From Hawksworthiomyces lignivorus (Eukaryota > Ascomycota > Sordariomycetes > Ophiostomatales > Ophiostomataceae): a stretch of 64,000 nucleotides of DNA. The notes under the pieces are model-generated. The model was not told the DNA's origin. It ran no database searches and was given only the letters and a program-made list of their open reading frames with translations. Position 1 is the first letter of the stretch. Every line of letters begins with the position of its first letter. This document shows positions 60,561-64,000 of this stretch, piece by piece. The stretch is from assembly GCA_002917075.1 (NCBI GenBank), contig NTMA01000090.1, forward strand, positions 1 through 64,000. The letters are read 5' to 3'. The position numbers were made by a program, and so were the translations under genes.

Positions 60561-61593
60561 ATGCCATTGTCCAAGAGTTTCAAGCTTAACACAGGTGCCA
60601 AAATTCCAGCCGTGGGATTCGGTACTTGGCAAGCCAAACCGCACGAGGTCGAGCGAGCCGTGGAGCAGGCTCTCAAAGCAGGTTACCGTCATATCGATTG
60701 TGCGGCGATTTACCGCAATGAATCTGAAGTAGGGGCTGGTATCCGAGCTGCTGGCGTGCCCCGTAGCGAGCTCTTTATTACTGGCAAGCTATGGAACACA
60801 AAGCACCGACCAGAGGATGTGGAAGGTGCTCTAGACAAGACACTGAAAGATCTGGGCACGGACTACGTCGACCTATATCTAATGCACTGGCCAGTGTAAG
60901 TATTTGATTAACAATTTTTTGAAGAAAAAGGCAGCTAATCTGATGAATGTTGGTAGAGCGTTTAAATCCTCCGACAAATGGTTTCCCATTGATCAAAATG
61001 GCGTCTTTGAGCTAGTTGATATTGACCCAGCCACTACATACGCCGCTATGGAGACGCTTCTTACTACAGGGAAGGTGCGCGCTATTGGTGTATGTAACTT
61101 CAACGAGAGGCGCCTTGATGACTTGCTTTCCAAAGTCAAGGTGATACCGGCAGTAAATCAGATTGAGGCACATCCATATCTGCAACAACAAGCCCTGTTA
61201 GAGTATTGTCAGGCGAAAGATATTGTTGTCGAAGCTTATTCACCGCTTGGTAATAATCAGCAAGGCTTACCACGTACGGTTGATGATCCGAAAGTACAAG
61301 TGTTGGCTGCTCGCATAAGCATGGATGCTGGCCAGCTTCTATATTCCTGGGGTGTACAGCGTGGAACTGTTGTTCTACCTAAGAGCGTTACAGAGCAGCG
61401 AATCATATCGAATTTTCAGGTTGGCGAACTGCCTAAAGAAATATACGATGAGATAAACAAGTTGGAACGTCACAAGCGCTTCAACGTGCAAGCTCTGTGG
61501 GGTGTCGATATATTTGATGAAATAGGTGAAGAAGAAGTCAGGGCAATTGCGCGCGAGGCGGGACATGAGAATCTGACCAAGTTCACAGTATGA
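60561..61593 (+). CDS. Aldo-keto reductase
   Basis: Two exons, 60561-60895 and 60957-61593 (phase 2, [13 protein letters not shown]), encode 323 aa. It is an NADPH-dependent reductase of aldehydes and ketones with the (beta/alpha)8 fold. The catalytic tetrad is complete: Asp46, Tyr51 (DCAAIYRNE), Lys76 (TGKLWN) and His109 (LMHWPV). Other family blocks are [29 protein letters not shown] and the cofactor-binding [14 protein letters not shown] near the C-terminus. The start at 60561 ([23 protein letters not shown]) is the family start; an open frame extends upstream to 60387 but is unlike the family. It is divergent from the adenylate-forming reductase and could reduce the aldehyde that enzyme releases. 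Confidence 0.93.
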
Positions 61594-61697
61594 GTGATAG
61601 CGGAATACACTCATGTGCACATTAATTTATTTTCTTCATCTACATAAGCTACAAGTCCGGGGACATGACAAAAATCGCCTGACTTCATCATCATTGT

Positions 61698-63974
61698 TCA
61701 AATCCATTTAGCGGAAGTGTAGTTGGTATCCATGAATCTGGTGACTCGGCTAATCCAGAAAAGGGGCCGAGGGCCTGGGGTGTCTTTGTCAGAATTCGAA
61801 TATTCGTTTGCGAGTTCCATAAATGGCCTGTTACTCACTAGTGAATCAATATCCAACCAATCTATAGTTTGCCACCCTTCCCACTGACTCTGGAGTAAGC
61901 CTAATGATGCACCTTGCCTCATATCGTAATTTAGAGGAAGCTGTCCGCTCCCGGCTACCATATTGCTATCATCGATATCAAGTTGTTGGCTGCTCGGAGA
62001 AAGTACGTGTCCTAGTGGCAGCGTGTGCTGTGGCTCCTTCTGAGATGATCTGCAGAGCGCTTCTTGTCTTAATTCTTCTAGAATAATGCTGTACCTGCGG
62101 CTAGGAGAATTTGATGCCGTAGCTCTGGCTAAATGCAATTGGCATCGCTCGGCTAACTGGAACAGATCATTAGCTGGATCTTGTGACATTCTATTTTCAT
62201 ATAATTCTAAGCGCATGTCCCAACCGAGTGCATTGCGTTGAATCTCCCAGACGTATACCACAGCTAGAGAGCAGAAGGTGACGTAGTGCGTCCACCAAAA
62301 AGCATAGAAGAGAGTTCCATCTTGCGCCATCAGGTCGACAATGCCTAGAACCTCTCGGGCAGCAGAGATGCAGTCAGATACAGCTTTTGTGGCGATCAAG
62401 GGCTGCTCCCGATGGCTACCAATTTGACCCAGAAGAAACGGGCGGTTCAGATGGATGATGGCGTGGTCGCGTGCCAACCGCATCGTCGTAGCCTGGCGTC
62501 TAAATGGATAGACTAAACTGCTCGGATTGATAGAACTCAAGATTGCCGGCAAACTTGCTGTCCAGTTGTCCAGATCTAGGCGAATTTCTTGAACTGCTTG
62601 CATCAAAGAATCGCCAGGATCTTGGTTGATGGCGTAGACCGACTGCGATATCCGGCCAACGATTCGACCAATTCTGAGACGTGAGCATGCGAAGATACGT
62701 GTAAATAAGAATATGGTCCCGTACCTAGCATGAAAGATGAGAGAGTCTATAGCACAATCTTGGCTGCCTGCATCTCTGCCTGGGCCTGTGGAAGTCATGT
62801 CTTCATCATTGACAGAATCAGGTAGCTCCTGATCAATATTTTCGTCGTGATAGTGCCGGGGCCTTCCGAACATGATACCCATATATGCATCCAGAATATA
62901 TGCCACCCAAAATGTTCGTTTTCGACATTGAGCATTGATGTAATCTTCGGGGAAATCTTTGCCACTCAAGGAGCGAGCTGGATTTGCACGCCTGTGCAAA
63001 CCTAAGGCGGCAATTGTTTGTAACGCGTGGCCAAAAACATACCAGGCTTGATTGAGGCGTGATGTGTGTAGCAAGTAGAGAACTTGGATTAGACGGGCTT
63101 GAACCGAATCTAGAGTTGGGTACCCTGTGGCTGCTTCAGCGAGGCGTGTTGCCGCTAAGAATAATCTATCACTCTTTCGCGTAGACACCAGTTCGTCGCG
63201 GTAAGAATCACTACCACTAACGCCGCTCTCGCTCTTACCCTGGTGGAATATCGCAATAGCAAGGACAACCAGCACTATGGACGCCTTCATCTCGCCAATG
63301 CCGTGCTCAACGGGCAAGCCACTGTCTAGATTTTGATGCACTTGATGCAACCAGAGCCCAACACTCGGCCTATGGAGAAATCTGTAGGTTGCGACGCAGA
63401 TGTCATGATAATATGCAACGAGCTCTTTCGATGTAGCAAGGTTAGGAATTGGGAACACGTTACTCTGGCTGACAGCCTCGTAAGCTTTGTCGCCAGCTTG
63501 GTCTTGAAGCTGCAGCCGCTCATTACCATTGCTGAGGTTGTAACTTGCAGCCTTCCGTGGATGTTGGCTTGAGAGTCTCTTCCACGCACGATGCAGAAAT
63601 GCATGACCTGATGTTGGTTCAACATACTGGCCTTGAATCTCTGTGACACCAAAAACAGGCGAAGCTCCTGATGGAGCTGGCGGTAGATCTTGCTGCTGCT
63701 GCTGCTCTTCTTGGTGTTGATGATGCTGCGAACTTGCTGTGATATATCTGGCATCATGTGGTGTTCGCGGACTGACAGATACGGCAGCTGCTATGCTTCG
63801 AGCGTCGCGTCTCTCCACGGCTGCAGCAGCAGGAAGCGGCGTTGGTGGTCTGCCACGGGCATATTTGCTCTCATAGAGGCATGGAATGCCTTTTTTGGTA
63901 CAATTCAGACATGGAAGAGTTCCGGAGCATTTTGCCTTTCTCTGCTTACACGAGTCGCATGCTCTGCTCACCAT
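61698..63974 (-). CDS. Zn2Cys6 transcription factor
   Basis: An open frame of 758 codons starts at 63974. The binuclear zinc cluster is at residues 6-32 (Cys 6, 9, 16, 22, 25, 32: ACDSCKQRKAKC, then PCLNCTKKGIPC). It is followed by a basic linker, a Gln/His-rich region and the fungal-specific middle homology region (for example TLDSVQARLIQVLYLLHTSR, ALGLHRRA, KRTFWVAYILDAYMGIMFGRPRHY). A 51 nt in-frame intron is likely at 62674-62724 (GTACGG to CTCAG), because removing it gives SLIFHARIGRIVGRIS, closer to the family. A second possible intron (61784-61838, GTGAGT, branch TCTGAC, AAAG) would give another C-terminus ending near 61691. It is probably the local regulator of the cluster. Its own promoter lies at or beyond the window edge. 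Confidence 0.88.
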   Translation of the reverse strand: MVSRACDSCKQRKAKCSGTLPCLNCTKKGIPCLYESKYARGRPPTPLPAAAAVERRDARSIAAAVSVSPRTPHDARYITASSQHHQHQEEQQQQQDLPPAPSGASPVFGVTEIQGQYVEPTSGHAFLHRAWKRLSSQHPRKAASYNLSNGNERLQLQDQAGDKAYEAVSQSNVFPIPNLATSKELVAYYHDICVATYRFLHRPSVGLWLHQVHQNLDSGLPVEHGIGEMKASIVLVVLAIAIFHQGKSESGVSGSDSYRDELVSTRKSDRLFLAATRLAEAATGYPTLDSVQARLIQVLYLLHTSRLNQAWYVFGHALQTIAALGLHRRANPARSLSGKDFPEDYINAQCRKRTFWVAYILDAYMGIMFGRPRHYHDENIDQELPDSVNDEDMTSTGPGRDAGSQDCAIDSLIFHARYGTIFLFTRIFACSRLRIGRIVGRISQSVYAINQDPGDSLMQAVQEIRLDLDNWTASLPAILSSINPSSLVYPFRRQATTMRLARDHAIIHLNRPFLLGQIGSHREQPLIATKAVSDCISAAREVLGIVDLMAQDGTLFYAFWWTHYVTFCSLAVVYVWEIQRNALGWDMRLELYENRMSQDPANDLFQLAERCQLHLARATASNSPSRRYSIILEELRQEALCRSSQKEPQHTLPLGHVLSPSSQQLDIDDSNMVAGSGQLPLNYDMRQGASLGLLQSQWEGWQTIDWLDIDSLVSNRPFMELANEYSNSDKDTPGPRPLFWISRVTRFMDTNYTSAKWI

Positions 63975-64000
63975 TTGCCTCTTAGCGGTAGCCCGATCGG

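Overview
The window is genomic DNA of a filamentous ascomycete (Pezizomycotina). This follows from the many 50-100 nt introns with GTRNGT donors, CTNAC/CTGAC branch sites and NAG acceptors, and from the gene set: Cwc2, mitochondrial L15, Mvp1, Dcn1, Nup170, Ifa38/KCR, Erg28, GAL7, Dur3, an NRPS-like adenylate-forming reductase and a Zn2Cys6 regulator. I cannot fix the order or genus from the sequence alone. All coordinates and exon joins were worked out by hand from splice signals, reading-frame phase and family knowledge; no search was run. LAYOUT. 0-26 kb is a conserved block: CWC2 (+), a secreted Ser/Thr-rich DUF4360-like protein (-), mitochondrial ribosomal mL15 (+), sorting nexin MVP1 (+), the neddylation factor DCN1 (+, with two very long introns), nucleoporin NUP170 (-), the head-to-head ER lipid genes KCR1/IFA38 (-) and ERG28 (+), and GAL7 (-). 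27-44.7 kb is accessory: a secretory lipase (+), an unknown protein with a YHGT motif (-) whose start codon lies six bases from a probable 900 bp solo LTR, a Dal5-like MFS permease (+) and a GST-like protein (+), a phosphate/glycerophosphodiester-type MFS transporter (-), a secreted protein made of three diverged repeats (-), and a flavin monooxygenase (-). 46-51.6 kb holds a DUR3-type urea transporter (-) facing away from an N-carbamoyl amino acid/ureide hydrolase (+), with GATA-type motifs between them; this suggests nitrogen salvage. 52.5-64 kb looks like a small biosynthetic cluster: an SDR (+), a frameshifted second SDR (+), a large adenylation-thiolation-reductase enzyme (-), a divergent aldo-keto reductase (+) and a Zn2Cys6 regulator (-). 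CGG-N5-CCG and CGG-N8-CCG motifs lie in the shared reductase/AKR promoter. HIGHLIGHTS. First, the adenylate-forming reductase carries, in one uninterrupted exon after its reductase domain, a complete gluconokinase (GntK-type) domain, giving an A-T-R-kinase architecture that I do not recognise from described enzymes. Second, the DUR3 frame and a conserved Tyr can be restored only neatly by a single-nucleotide exon (48095) between two ordinary 61 and 62 nt introns. Third, two introns (in MVP1 and NUP170) use GC-AG borders. Fourth, DCN1 has introns of 920 and 1361 nt, far longer than any other intron here. HOW THE GENES MAY WORK TOGETHER (inference). In the last cluster the A-T-R part would activate a carboxylic acid and release it as an aldehyde or alcohol, the AKR and SDRs would adjust its redox state, the kinase domain would phosphorylate a hydroxyl group on substrate or product, and the Zn2Cys6 protein would control the divergent promoter.
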